A stretch of 58,688 nucleotides of DNA from UBA6183 sp964603255 (lineage in GTDB: Bacteria; Bacteroidota; Bacteroidia; UKL13-3). A program made the position numbers and the translations under genes. A model generated the notes under the pieces. It was not told the origin of the DNA. It did not search any database and saw nothing but the letters and a program-made list of their open reading frames with translations. The stretch lies in NCBI GenBank assembly GCA_964603255.1, contig CAZRVA010000004.1, positions 1 to 58,688 on the forward strand. The letters run 5' to 3'. Positions 7,751 to 17,618 of this stretch are shown piece after piece; within the stretch, counting starts at the first letter, position 1; each line of letters starts with the position of its first letter.

Positions 7751-10700
7751 ATGAAGAAACTTTTTTTATTGCTGCTCAGTACTATTTTGATTTCTGGTGT
7801 AAATTCTCAAAACCTTAAATTAGATAAACTTTGGTGGCAACCCAACGGACCTATTAATGCCATTGTTAAAGATACTGCAAAAAATATTGTTTACGTTGGG
7901 GGGGCTTTCAGGAGTATAGGTCCTATTGAACCTTTTGGTGCGCAAATAGATACCACAACAGGACAGCCAGATTTCGCATTTGCCAACCCTAATGGAACAG
8001 TAAATGCTTCAGAGCCTGATGGAAATGGGGGCTGGTATGTAGGTGGTGAGTTTACCATGGTTGGTGATAGTGTTCGTAACCGAATTGCTCACATAACAAG
8101 CAAAGGAGAAGTCAGTTCTCTATTTGGTGCGGCCGGATTTGATGGTTCTGTTGCATCATTAAAAATAAATGATTCCATATTGTATGCAGGAGGAAATTTC
8201 ACGGGTGTAGGTCAATTCAAAAGATATGGTGCCGCTCTCAACACAGCAGATGAAAAGGTTTTTGGTGAATTTCCTGAACCTAATGGAGGTATTAATGTTG
8301 CTACACCAGACGGAACCGGTGGTTGGTATATAGGTGGTGCTTTTACCATGGTTGGTGATAGTGCTCGCAGATACATGGCCCACATTAATAACCTTGGAAA
8401 GGTAACCGATTGGAATCCAAGCCCAAACAATATGGTTCACGCAATTGCAATTTCAGGCAAAACTATTTATGCAGGGGGAATTTTTAGCTCAATTGGAGGG
8501 CAAGACAGAGGTAGAATTGCGGCTTTAGATGCCACAACAGGACTTGCAACCACATGGAATAAACATGTAACTGGTGCTGCTGTTTATTCAATTGCTATTT
8601 CTGGAGATATTGTGTATGTTGGTGGTGATTTTACTTATTTTGGAGGGCAAGCAAGAAATAGGATTGCATCTTTTGATGCTAAAACAGGACTTGTAACTTT
8701 ATGGAATCCAAATGCAAACAACAGGGTTCACTCAATTGTAGTTTCAGGTGATACAGTTTATGCAGGTGGTCTTTTCACATCAATTGGTGGACAAAGCCGG
8801 AATTACATAGCTGCAATAGGAGCTTCTACTGGCTTTGCAACAACTTGGAATCCAATTGCAAATAGTGAGATTCGCTCAATTGCTGTTTCAGGTGCTACGG
8901 TTTATGCAGGAGGTGGATTCACTTCAATTGGAGGACAAACTAGGAATTACATTGCCGCTTTAGATGCTACAACAGGGCTTGCTACTAATTGGAATCCAAA
9001 TGCAAATAATCCAGTTTACTCAATTGCCATGTCAGACACAACAGTATATGTAGGAGGTGCTTTCACTGCAATTGGTGGGCAATATAGGAATTACATTGCC
9101 GCTTTAGATACTATTTCAGGTCTTGTAACATCATGGAAGACTCATGCAAATGGTACTGTGTACTCAATTGCTGTTGCAGGCGATACAGTCTATGTTGGTG
9201 GAGGTTTTACTTCAATTGGAGGGCAAACAAGAAATAAAATTGCCGCTTTAAATACTTCTACCGGTCTACCAACTGCTTGGAACCCAAATGCAAATAATAC
9301 GGTTGTTTCAATTGCTATTTTAGGAACTACAGTCTACGCGGGAGGTTATTTCACATCAATTGGAGGGCAAACAAGAAATAGACTTGCGGCATTAGATGCA
9401 ACTACTGGACTCACAACTAACTGGAATCCAAACGCAAATGACAATGTTTACTCAATGACGATATCAGGAACTACAGTCTATGCGGGAGGTTATTTTACGT
9501 CAGTTGGTGGGCAAAACAGGAATTACATTGCCGCTTTAGATGCTACTACAGGATTTGCGACAAGTTGGAATCCCAATGCTAGTTCTAGGGTTATATCAAT
9601 CGCAGTTTCAGGAAATACTGTATATGCCGGAGGAAATTTCTCTACTATTGGAGGCCAAACAAGAAAAAATATCGCAGCTTTAGATGCAACAACAGGTCTT
9701 GCAACTGCTTGGGATCCATATGCAGATAATTGGGTTCACCAAATTGTAGCTTCAGGAAATAGAGTATATGTTGGGGGTGATTTCGCATTAATTGGAGGAC
9801 AACCTAGAAATAACATTGCTGCACTAGATGCCACAACTGGACTTGCCACAACGTGGAATCCAGTTGTAAGCTCTCAGGTTTTATCAATTGCTATTTCAGG
9901 CACTAAATTATATGTTGGAGGTAAATTTACTTCAATTGGTGGACAAACTAGAAATAGAATTGCAGCATTAGATGCTACAACTGGGCTTCCAACTAATTGG
10001 GATCCAAATGCAAGTTATGACGTTACATCAATTGCTATTTCAGGCGATACAGTATATGTTGGTGGAGCTTTTACATCAATTGGAGGGCAAACAAGAAATA
10101 GAATTGCTGCATTAGATGCCACAACCGGGCTCGCTACTTCTTGGAACCCAAATGTAAGTGGGACTGTTGGTCCAATTGTTGTTTCTGGTGCTACTGTTTA
10201 TGTTGGGGGGGCATTCGCATCAATTGGAGGGCAAATCCGAAATAAAATTGCAGCTTTAGATGTAACAACAGGACTTGCTACTAACTGGAATCCTAATGCA
10301 AATGGTAATGTTGGCTCAATTGCTGTTTCAGGTACTACAGTTTATGTAGGCGGAAGTTTTACTTCAATTGGCGGGCAACCTAGAAATAGAATTGCAGCAT
10401 TAGACGCTACAACTGGGTTTGCAAATTCTTGGAATCCAAATGCAAACGGTTCAACTAGTTCAATTGTTGTTTCAGGTACAACTGTTTATGTAGGCGGAGG
10501 TTTTACTTCAATTGGCGGGCAATCAAGAAATAACATTGCTGCATTAGATGCTACAACTGGGTTTGCAAATTCATGGAATCCAAATGCAAACGGTTCTATT
10601 GGTTCAATTGCTATTTCAGGCACTACAGTTTATGCTGGAGGTGGGTTTACTTCAATTGGCGGGCAATCAAGAAACAACATTGCTGCATTAGATGCCACAA

Positions 10701-11629
10701 CAGGATTTGCAACTACTTGGAATCCGAAGCAAAAAACTACTGCCATTTACCCTGTTGCGGTTTCAGAAGATACAGTATATGCCGGTGGGAGTATTACAAT
10801 TGATGCGGAATTCAGAGCAAGTTTTAATGTTTGGATACCCTGCCATTCAAACGCTGGTTCTGCAAGTGTAACCGCGTGTGATTCGTACACTTGGTCTGCG
10901 AACAATACAAACTACAAAACAAGCGGAGTTTATACCGCAAAACTCACAAATATTGAAGGTTGTGATTCAATAGCAACATTAAATTTAACTATTAACACAG
11001 TAGATACCTCTTATGCAAGTGTAACTGCTTGTGATTCGTATACATGGTCTGCGGACAACACAAACTACAAATCAAGTGGAATTTACACCGCAAAACTCAC
11101 AAATGTTGAAGGTTGTGATTCGGTAGTAACATTAAATTTAACCATTAACACAGTAGATACCTCTGTGACAAAATCTAATAATACCTTAACTGCCAGTGCA
11201 AATCAAGCCAGTTATCAATGGGTAAATTGCAATAATGCTTATTCCAAAATTCCGGGAGAAACATCTCAATCATTTGTACCCTCATCAAATGGTAGTTATG
11301 CTGTAATAGTTACGAAAAATGGCTGTACAGACACATCAAGCTGTTACAACATTACCAGTGTAGGTAATACTGAAGTAGCCGAGGTTGATTTAGGTATAAG
11401 TATTTTTCCAAACCCAACTGAAGGATTATTTACGATAGCGCTTTTATCTAAAATAGATGTTATAATTTCAAACGTTGAAATTTTTAACATCCTAGGAGAA
11501 AAGGTATACACCAACACGCTAAAAGATGAAAAAACAACAATTGATTTAAGTAAACTAACAAAAGGAATTTATTTAATCCAAATAAAATCAGTTAATAAAG
11601 CCATAAATAAAAAAATTGTAATTCAATAG
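7751..11629 (+). CDS. Giant secreted repeat protein with T9SS sorting domain
   Basis: A 1292-residue exported protein. Residues 1-19 form a signal peptide ending in GVNSQ. Residues about 25-230 hold longer, degenerate versions of the repeat. Residues about 231-998 hold sixteen near-perfect 48-residue repeats (consensus SIAISGTTVYAGGxFTSIGG, then QTRNRIAALDATTGLATxWN and PNAN). These resemble delta-60/DUF5122 beta-propeller blades. A seventeenth, truncated copy follows. Next come two 51-residue Cys-containing repeats (VTACDSYTW...EGCDS), an Ig-like segment with paired cysteines, and a type A sorting domain starting near ISIFPNPTEG and ending KKIVIQ. The type IX system should carry it to the cell surface. 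No enzymatic motif is visible; adhesion or a surface scaffold is an inference. Its own terminator follows. Confidence 0.92.
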   Translation: MKKLFLLLLSTILISGVNSQNLKLDKLWWQPNGPINAIVKDTAKNIVYVGGAFRSIGPIEPFGAQIDTTTGQPDFAFANPNGTVNASEPDGNGGWYVGGEFTMVGDSVRNRIAHITSKGEVSSLFGAAGFDGSVASLKINDSILYAGGNFTGVGQFKRYGAALNTADEKVFGEFPEPNGGINVATPDGTGGWYIGGAFTMVGDSARRYMAHINNLGKVTDWNPSPNNMVHAIAISGKTIYAGGIFSSIGGQDRGRIAALDATTGLATTWNKHVTGAAVYSIAISGDIVYVGGDFTYFGGQARNRIASFDAKTGLVTLWNPNANNRVHSIVVSGDTVYAGGLFTSIGGQSRNYIAAIGASTGFATTWNPIANSEIRSIAVSGATVYAGGGFTSIGGQTRNYIAALDATTGLATNWNPNANNPVYSIAMSDTTVYVGGAFTAIGGQYRNYIAALDTISGLVTSWKTHANGTVYSIAVAGDTVYVGGGFTSIGGQTRNKIAALNTSTGLPTAWNPNANNTVVSIAILGTTVYAGGYFTSIGGQTRNRLAALDATTGLTTNWNPNANDNVYSMTISGTTVYAGGYFTSVGGQNRNYIAALDATTGFATSWNPNASSRVISIAVSGNTVYAGGNFSTIGGQTRKNIAALDATTGLATAWDPYADNWVHQIVASGNRVYVGGDFALIGGQPRNNIAALDATTGLATTWNPVVSSQVLSIAISGTKLYVGGKFTSIGGQTRNRIAALDATTGLPTNWDPNASYDVTSIAISGDTVYVGGAFTSIGGQTRNRIAALDATTGLATSWNPNVSGTVGPIVVSGATVYVGGAFASIGGQIRNKIAALDVTTGLATNWNPNANGNVGSIAVSGTTVYVGGSFTSIGGQPRNRIAALDATTGFANSWNPNANGSTSSIVVSGTTVYVGGGFTSIGGQSRNNIAALDATTGFANSWNPNANGSIGSIAISGTTVYAGGGFTSIGGQSRNNIAALDATTGFATTWNPKQKTTAIYPVAVSEDTVYAGGSITIDAEFRASFNVWIPCHSNAGSASVTACDSYTWSANNTNYKTSGVYTAKLTNIEGCDSIATLNLTINTVDTSYASVTACDSYTWSADNTNYKSSGIYTAKLTNVEGCDSVVTLNLTINTVDTSVTKSNNTLTASANQASYQWVNCNNAYSKIPGETSQSFVPSSNGSYAVIVTKNGCTDTSSCYNITSVGNTEVAEVDLGISIFPNPTEGLFTIALLSKIDVIISNVEIFNILGEKVYTNTLKDEKTTIDLSKLTKGIYLIQIKSVNKAINKKIVIQ
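8441..10744 (+). repeat. Sixteen tandem 144-bp coding repeats
   Basis: Sixteen consecutive 144-bp units encode 48 residues each with no indels between units. Late units (about 10310-10740) are almost identical at the DNA level, for example in the words coding for SIGGQSRNNIAALDATTG, which points to recent unit duplication. Confidence 0.93.
10862..11167 (+). repeat. Two 153-bp coding repeats
   Basis: Two adjacent 51-residue units (10862-11014 and 11015-11167) share VTACDSYTWSA, TNYK, YTAKLTN, EGCDS and TLNLTINTVDTS. Each has two cysteines, probably forming a disulfide outside the cell. This type of unit is frequent before sorting domains in Bacteroidota. Confidence 0.9.
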
Positions 11630-11650
11630 ACAAACAAGGCTCCAAACATT

Positions 11651-11690
11651 AAACAAGGCGAATGGTTTAACAATACAGTTCGCCTTGTTT
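11651..11690 (+). terminator. Strong hairpin after the secreted repeat gene
   Basis: A perfect 12-bp stem (AAACAAGGCGAA 11651-11662 with TTCGCCTTGTTT 11679-11690) lies 21 bp after the stop codon. The T run lies within the 3' arm. Confidence 0.8.
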
Positions 11691-11785
11691 GGGTTAAAAT
11701 GAAAAGGACTTATTTGAAGGCAAAATATGTTCGCCTAAATGAAACTAGAATCAGGTATTTATTTCGACCAAATATGAACTCAGTG

Positions 11786-11805
11786 GTCGAGGATTATTCC
11801 TCGAC
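11786..11805. terminator. Hairpin touching the stop codon of the phosphatase gene
   Basis: An 8-bp perfect stem (GTCGAGGA with TCCTCGAC, loop TTAT) ends one base before the minus-strand stop codon. On the plus strand it is followed by TTATTTT. It may act in either direction. Confidence 0.5.
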
Positions 11806-12285
11806 TTATTTTGGCTGATTCAACTCATCCATTAAATGGCCGAGCATCACATCGCAACTGCGATCAAGTATATCATAAACATGCTCAAAATCTTTCATGT
11901 CACCATAATACGGATCAGGCACTTCACCGTCTTTTGCCATCATATCAAAATGCCGCATCAATAATACTTTCGATTCAGTTTCATCCGGCATTAAACGTTT
12001 AATATTGTTCAGGTTGTTTTTATCCATTGCTACGATGTAATGAAACGAATTAAAATCGGTTTCAGAAAACGCACGTGCTTTGTGGGTAAGTTCAAACCCG
12101 TTTTTTGCTGCTACTTCCCTGCTCCTTTTATCGGGCAAAGCGCCAACGTGGTATGATGCAGTGCCGGCAGAATCAACATAAAAAAGATGATTTACACCTT
12201 GATCGATGGTTTTTTGCCTAAAAATTCCCTCTGCTAGTGGAGATCTGCATATGTTTCCTAAACAAACGAATAAAACTTTAATCAT
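11806..12285 (-). CDS. Low-molecular-weight protein-tyrosine phosphatase
   Basis: A 159-residue cytoplasmic phosphatase of the LMW-PTP/Wzb/YfkJ family. The phosphate loop CLGNICRS sits at residues 8-15 (nucleophile Cys8, Arg14) and the general acid is Asp124 in the PDPYYG loop. Length and layout are standard. It has no tyrosine kinase or capsule gene beside it, so a role in exopolysaccharide control cannot be assumed. It is convergent with the secreted repeat gene. Confidence 0.93.
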   Translation of the reverse strand: MIKVLFVCLGNICRSPLAEGIFRQKTIDQGVNHLFYVDSAGTASYHVGALPDKRSREVAAKNGFELTHKARAFSETDFNSFHYIVAMDKNNLNNIKRLMPDETESKVLLMRHFDMMAKDGEVPDPYYGDMKDFEHVYDILDRSCDVMLGHLMDELNQPK

Positions 12286-12386
12286 ACCGCAAAGTACATT
12301 TTATTTAGTTTTTTAATAACACACAATCACATGTATTTTAGGTAATGTTTGTGGGCTTTACATTTAAAATTAACTATTTTAGCCCC

Positions 12387-13130
12387 GTGAAGAAAATACC
12401 CCACATTGTATTGCTTTTAATATTAATTACTGCTTGCTCTTACGACAAGTACCGCTATAGTTTTTTTGAAGGTAATTGGGTTTTAATTAATTATTTGGAT
12501 ACCGTTGAAAAATACAGATCTGTTGCAATGGCAAAGCACTTACAAATGCAGGAAATTATTTTGAAACGTCACCTCGATACCATTACGTTTTTGCATGATA
12601 ACACAGAAAGTGAACGTTTCCCGTTTATTCATAAAACATCAAACCAAATAGTAATTGACAATTACATTAACCAGAAACCACTTAGTATTTACATAAACGA
12701 ACAGGCTTATTACCTGAGTTATAAAATAGATAGCGTACAATATGTTTTTGTAAAACCTGATGATCGGTTAATTGATAGTTCTGCTCAAGGTTTACCGCCC
12801 TATTCAACCCAACGTGTAATTAACTCTTTGGTATTGGGAGGTATTTATAAGCAAGAAAACAACAATATTCCGGTGCAGTTTTATACCAACGGAAACATAA
12901 GTGGACTGAAAGATTTTACATACTACCAAACCTGTATTGGTGGCGATTGCCGCACTTTTTATGATGGTGATGTGGTGCAAATGAGCGGCCCAAATGGCCC
13001 ACAATACTACACCTGGGAATGGAAAGGCAACAACTTGGATATTTTTGAGTTGATTAAAACAACCCTACCCGATGAAAAGCCTCACTATCGTAAAGGTAAA
13101 AGCATTTTAGCTTTGCATAAAATTAAATAA
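12387..13130 (+). CDS. Putative lipoprotein of unknown function
   Basis: About 247 residues from a GTG start at 12387. This start gives a classic lipoprotein leader (KKIPHIVLLLILITAC) with the lipobox LITA|C, whereas the longer reading from 12345 adds an unlikely extension. The mature part is rich in tyrosine and beta strands and has a small CIGGDC motif in its second half. I do not recognise a family. It lies only 17 bp upstream of priA, so both may share a transcript. The A/T-rich TATTTTAG just before GTG could be a near-consensus -7 box. Confidence 0.65.
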   Translation: MKKIPHIVLLLILITACSYDKYRYSFFEGNWVLINYLDTVEKYRSVAMAKHLQMQEIILKRHLDTITFLHDNTESERFPFIHKTSNQIVIDNYINQKPLSIYINEQAYYLSYKIDSVQYVFVKPDDRLIDSSAQGLPPYSTQRVINSLVLGGIYKQENNNIPVQFYTNGNISGLKDFTYYQTCIGGDCRTFYDGDVVQMSGPNGPQYYTWEWKGNNLDIFELIKTTLPDEKPHYRKGKSILALHKIK

Positions 13131-13147
13131 CACAAATAAGCATTACT

Positions 13148-15604
13148 TTGAGCGAACAACTGGCCACATTTGTAGAAATTATTTTGCCGTTGCCCCTGCA
13201 AAAGTTATACACTTACAGGGTACCAACAGAAATGATGGATGATGTTGCCGTAGGCAAAAGGGTAATTGTTCAGTTTGGTAAAAAAAAGTTTTACAGTGCC
13301 ATCATTCATCAAATAACGCATACTCCACCACAAGAGTACGAAGCCAAATATATTCATGCTATTTTAGATGAAACACCAATAGTTAGTGAACATCAATTTA
13401 GATTTTGGCATTGGATAAGCAGTTATTATTTGTGTACGTTGGGTGATGTGATGAATGCCGCTTTACCTGCACCATTTAAGCTAGAAAGCGAAACTTTGGT
13501 AATGCTTAACCCCGATGCTGAAATTGATAGCATTGAACTTACCGATAAAGAGTTTTTAATTACTGAGGCACTTACCGTTGCACCTCATTTAAGCATAAGC
13601 GACATTAGTGCTATATTGGATGTAAAAAATGTATTTGGCGTGCTTAAAGGTTTGTACACCAAAGGTGTAATTGTTTACACCGAGGATATTAAAGAAAAGT
13701 ACAAACCCAAAACCATAACATGTATTGCTTTACACCAAACTTACACCAACGAAACCGAATTGGGTAAGGCATTTACTCTATTGGAAAAAACACCTAAACA
13801 GTTGGATGTATTAATGGCTTTGGTGCATTTAAAGCATCAAAACGAACATGTTAGCAAAAAGCAATTGTTAGCGTTTGGTGATTTTAGCGATAGTGCACTA
13901 AAAACCCTGGTTAAGAAACAAATTTTAGTTGAATATAAACATGCCATCGATAGGTTAGTTATAAATGTTGAAGCGGCCGAAACTTTTACTTTAAACCAAG
14001 AGCAAGAACAGGCTTACAATAGCATAAACCAACAATTTAAAGATAAAGATGCGGTTTTATTGCATGGTATTACATCAAGTGGTAAAACACATGTGTATGT
14101 AAAACTTATTGAGGAGCAGTTAGAGCAAGGTAAACAGGTTTTGTTTTTGCTGCCCGAAATTGCACTTACCTCTCAAATAGTACAGCGTATTCGCAAATAT
14201 TTTGGCGATAAGGCCTATTCTTTCCACTCAAAATTTAGCCAAAATGAGCGGGTTGAAATTTGGCAAAAAGTAAATACGGGTCAGCCATTGGTGGTAATTG
14301 GTGCGCGTTCATCCATCTTTTTACCTTTTAAAAATTTAGGGTTAATTATTGTTGATGAAGAGCACGAAACATCATACAAACAACAAGACCCTGCCCCTCG
14401 CTACCACGCGCGTGATGCTGCTATTTTTTTAGCTTACACTTGGCAAGCTAAAACGTTGTTGGGTTCTGCAACACCAAGTTTTGAAAGTTACCACAATGCA
14501 CGCAGCGGCAAGTTTGGTTTGGTGGAGCTTAAAAACAGGTTTGGTTTAGTGCAGTTACCCGAAATGATAATTGGTAACATTAGCGAAGATACCCGAACCA
14601 AAAGCATGCACGGTTACCTTACAAAGGTGCTTTACCAGGCAATAGAGCATGCACTAAATGCAAACGAACAAATTATTTTGTTTCAAAATCGCAGGGGATA
14701 CGCACCTATTATGGAGTGCCAAACATGTAACTGGATTCCTCGTTGTGTAAACTGCGATATAAACCTCACCTACCATAAGTACAACGACAGTATGAAATGT
14801 CACTACTGTGGTTACAGCACCAAACCACCATCTAATTGTTTGGCTTGCGGCTCTCATCAAGTTACGCTTAAAGGTTTTGGTACCGAAAAAATTGAAGATG
14901 AAATCAAAATTCAGTTTCCTAATGCACGTGTGCTCAGGCTTGATTTAGAGGCAAGCCGCACTAAAAATGGCCACGAGCAAATTATAAGAAGTTTTGAGTT
15001 GCATGAAGCCGATATTTTAATAGGTACACAAATGATTAGCAAAGGTCTTGACTTTGGTAATGTTAGTTTAGTGGGTGTAATTAATGCCGATCAATTGTTG
15101 TACTTCCCCGATTTTAGGGCGCACGAAAGGGCATATCAGTTATTAACACAAGTTGGTGGCCGGGCAGGACGAAAAGCACAACAAGGTAAAGTTATTATAC
15201 AATCGAACACCCCAAACCACCACGTTTTATTGGAAGTATTAGCACAGCGCTATCAAAATTTATACGCCAGTGAAATACTCGACAGGGAAAAGTTTGGTTA
15301 TCCGCCACACACTCGCTTAATTAAACTAACTATTAAACACCGCGATTACGCCACTTGCGAGCAAGCTGCGTTTGGATTACAAAAGTTACTATTTAAACGT
15401 TTGGGCACCAAAGTAATAGGTCCGGAAAGCCCTTATGTGAGCCGAGCCAGAAACATGTTTATTAAGGAAATTTTAGTAAAAATTGACAAATCGTCTCCGT
15501 ATCTTGGACAAGTAAAACAATTTATAAACACTTGTACACAATTGATAATTAATACAAAAGAGTTTAAAGCATGTGTTATATACGCTGATGTGGACCCTTA
15601 TTAA
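13148..15604 (+). CDS. priA: Primosomal protein N', replication restart helicase PriA
   Basis: An 818-residue PriA that reloads the replisome at stalled forks. The N-terminal 3'-DNA-binding domain covers about 1-110, followed by a winged-helix part. The helicase core has Walker A GITSSGKT (307-314) and DEEH (403-406). A zinc-binding insert carries eight cysteines (524, 527, 533, 536, 551, 554, 564, 567), followed by helicase motifs V-VI (QMISKGLDF, QVGGRAGR). The start is TTG at 13148, chosen because the N-terminus SEQLATFVEIILPLPL matches the family and there is no nearby ATG. Confidence 0.95.
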   Translation: MSEQLATFVEIILPLPLQKLYTYRVPTEMMDDVAVGKRVIVQFGKKKFYSAIIHQITHTPPQEYEAKYIHAILDETPIVSEHQFRFWHWISSYYLCTLGDVMNAALPAPFKLESETLVMLNPDAEIDSIELTDKEFLITEALTVAPHLSISDISAILDVKNVFGVLKGLYTKGVIVYTEDIKEKYKPKTITCIALHQTYTNETELGKAFTLLEKTPKQLDVLMALVHLKHQNEHVSKKQLLAFGDFSDSALKTLVKKQILVEYKHAIDRLVINVEAAETFTLNQEQEQAYNSINQQFKDKDAVLLHGITSSGKTHVYVKLIEEQLEQGKQVLFLLPEIALTSQIVQRIRKYFGDKAYSFHSKFSQNERVEIWQKVNTGQPLVVIGARSSIFLPFKNLGLIIVDEEHETSYKQQDPAPRYHARDAAIFLAYTWQAKTLLGSATPSFESYHNARSGKFGLVELKNRFGLVQLPEMIIGNISEDTRTKSMHGYLTKVLYQAIEHALNANEQIILFQNRRGYAPIMECQTCNWIPRCVNCDINLTYHKYNDSMKCHYCGYSTKPPSNCLACGSHQVTLKGFGTEKIEDEIKIQFPNARVLRLDLEASRTKNGHEQIIRSFELHEADILIGTQMISKGLDFGNVSLVGVINADQLLYFPDFRAHERAYQLLTQVGGRAGRKAQQGKVIIQSNTPNHHVLLEVLAQRYQNLYASEILDREKFGYPPHTRLIKLTIKHRDYATCEQAAFGLQKLLFKRLGTKVIGPESPYVSRARNMFIKEILVKIDKSSPYLGQVKQFINTCTQLIINTKEFKACVIYADVDPY

Positions 15605-15663
15605 TTATTAATTTTACAACAAAATACTAAACAGCCCTTAAAAACTTATTTATAATCAACCCT

Positions 15664-17082
15664 ATGCTATCTGCCAAAACCCAAGACTCCATGCTCAAAT
15701 CCATCATCGATTCAATGACAGAAAAGGTTTGTATTTTAGATACAACTTTAAAAGCAACTTATTTTAATCAGGGATTTGCCGATTTAATACATGCTGTGCA
15801 CGGATTTTGGCCTGAAATTAATGATAGTATATACGATAAGACGGATAAGAGTTATTACAAAGTATGGTATCCACGCCTAACTGCTGCGTTACTTGGCGAG
15901 CAGTTTGAAGAAGTAGTTAGTGCAACAGCATCAGATGAGCCACTACATTACAAGATAACTTTAACACCATTGTATCATAACGAAGAAATAAAAGGTATTT
16001 TACTTAAGGTTGTTGATGTTACCAAAGAAAAACTAAATGAAATTGACCTAAAGGCCTTTAGATTATTGGCTGAAAACCTGCCAAATACAGATGTTGTTTT
16101 TTGCGACACCAATCTAGATATTTTGATTGCAGGTGGCGGTGAGATGAAAAAGTACGGAGCCGATGCAAGCTATTTCATGGGAAAAAACCTATTAGATTTG
16201 GCACGTGAATTAAATTTAGAAATACTCATACCTGTATACATACAAACTTTAAAAGGAACACCTGGAAACCTTGAATACGAATACGGAAAAGATCACTATT
16301 GGTTAGAAACCTACCCAATTTTTGAAAACAACAAGCTTAAAAACATTATTGTGATAACTCGAAATATTAGTGAGTTAAAACGCATGAATTTGAAGCTGCA
16401 ACAACTTAACGAAACTAAGGATAACATTCTGGGAATTGTTGCACATGATTTACGCAACCCTATAACGGCAATTTTAGGCTTAACTGATTTGCTGCGTGCT
16501 AAACCTGATCAGGGGGATCAATACATTAACTTAATAAACCGCTCGTGCAACAATGCATTAAGTATTATTGTTGATTTATTAGACATTACCGAACTGGGCA
16601 ATGATGCTTATAAACTAGATACTGAAACTGTTGAACTTAACTCGCTAATAAAAGACTTATTGGTAATAGAAAACCATAATGCCACCAATAAAAGTATTAC
16701 CATAAAACTAGAAAGTAACCGAGAAGATATATTTGTGAGGGCAAACGTAGATAAATTTTCGAGGGTAATTTCAAACCTTATTAGTAACGCAGTTAAATTT
16801 AGCCATAACAACAGTTCTATTTTAATAAATACTCAGTACCAAAATGGTATTGTATTGATTAAAGTTGCAGATACTGGTATAGGCATTCCTAAGCAAATGC
16901 AAGAAGTTATTTTCGATAAATTTACAAAAGCAGGAAGAAAAGGAACTGCTGGCGAAAAGTCATTTGGTTTGGGAATGAGCATTGTTAAACAAATTGTAGA
17001 ACTACACGGTGGTAAAATTTGGTTAGAAAGCGAAGAAAATAAAGGCACTACCGTTTTTGTGGAGTTGAAATCTGCAATATAA
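15664..17082 (+). CDS. Cytoplasmic PAS-domain sensor histidine kinase
   Basis: A 472-residue kinase with no membrane segment. Two PAS-like domains (about 10-125 and 130-240) precede a HisKA dimerisation domain with His261 in IVAHDLRNP and a HATPase_c domain with N (NLISNAVKFSH), G1 (DTGIGIP), F and G2 (GLGMSIVKQIVELHGG) boxes. There is no receiver domain and no response regulator gene in the window, so it is an orphan kinase that must signal to a partner elsewhere. Because it is soluble, the PAS domains probably sense an internal cue. It lies 59 bp after priA and ends 2 bp from the convergent DinB gene. Confidence 0.93.
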   Translation: MLSAKTQDSMLKSIIDSMTEKVCILDTTLKATYFNQGFADLIHAVHGFWPEINDSIYDKTDKSYYKVWYPRLTAALLGEQFEEVVSATASDEPLHYKITLTPLYHNEEIKGILLKVVDVTKEKLNEIDLKAFRLLAENLPNTDVVFCDTNLDILIAGGGEMKKYGADASYFMGKNLLDLARELNLEILIPVYIQTLKGTPGNLEYEYGKDHYWLETYPIFENNKLKNIIVITRNISELKRMNLKLQQLNETKDNILGIVAHDLRNPITAILGLTDLLRAKPDQGDQYINLINRSCNNALSIIVDLLDITELGNDAYKLDTETVELNSLIKDLLVIENHNATNKSITIKLESNREDIFVRANVDKFSRVISNLISNAVKFSHNNSSILINTQYQNGIVLIKVADTGIGIPKQMQEVIFDKFTKAGRKGTAGEKSFGLGMSIVKQIVELHGGKIWLESEENKGTTVFVELKSAI

Positions 17083-17084
17083 AC

Positions 17085-17618
17085 TCACCTATTCAAAGCC
17101 CTATTTGCTTGTTGTATATGTCTTTCGTTGTGTGCAACAATAAATAGCAACACGTCACCCAATTTTAATCTTATTAAACCGGTTATTGATATTGGCAATC
17201 GCTGGTTTAAATCCGTATTTTCCATTTGTTTTAAATAAGCCAAAAGCCGCTCCTGGTCATCAATAAAAGTGGCCACTTCTTTGTATGGATTTACACTATC
17301 GGGCGGTGTATGATTTTTAAACGCGCTGTACTTGCGCCTTAGGTTGTTCATCATACTTGTAAAATAGCTACCTGCCCAACCAGAGCTAAATTTCGCCTCG
17401 GTAACTTTATTGCCTATTGCTTTTTGTATTAAAGGAAAATAAAATCGGGCATAACTATTTATATGCCACAAACATTGCGCAGCGCTCCAGCTATTGCTTG
17501 CAGGCTGTTTTGCTAACGTTTCTTCGTTGGTATTTTGGTAAACAGCAATAGCTAATTGCAGGTGGTTTTCCACCTGCAATGCCAATGTGTTTATCACATC
17601 TATATTACTTTGTTTCAT
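17085..17618 (-). CDS. DinB-family metal-binding protein
   Basis: A 177-residue four-helix-bundle protein of the DinB/YfiT group (DinB_2). Conserved metal-ligand histidines are visible in WSAAQCLWHINSYARFY and near the C-terminus in LLFIVAHNERHIQQ. Members are thiol-dependent transferases or of unknown activity. It overlaps the upstream DUF4345 gene by 14 bp, implying translational coupling. Confidence 0.85.
   Translation of the reverse strand: MKQSNIDVINTLALQVENHLQLAIAVYQNTNEETLAKQPASNSWSAAQCLWHINSYARFYFPLIQKAIGNKVTEAKFSSGWAGSYFTSMMNNLRRKYSAFKNHTPPDSVNPYKEVATFIDDQERLLAYLKQMENTDLNQRLPISITGLIRLKLGDVLLFIVAHNERHIQQANRALNR

Noticed and set aside
10573..10803. Frame of 76 codons in the second frame of the secreted repeat gene
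   Set aside because: A shadow of the 144-bp repeats; Cys/Trp/Tyr-rich nonsense with no independent support.
11806..12285. Capsule-regulating phosphatase (Wzb role)
   Set aside because: No tyrosine kinase, Wza-like or polysaccharide gene is nearby, so only the enzyme family is claimed.
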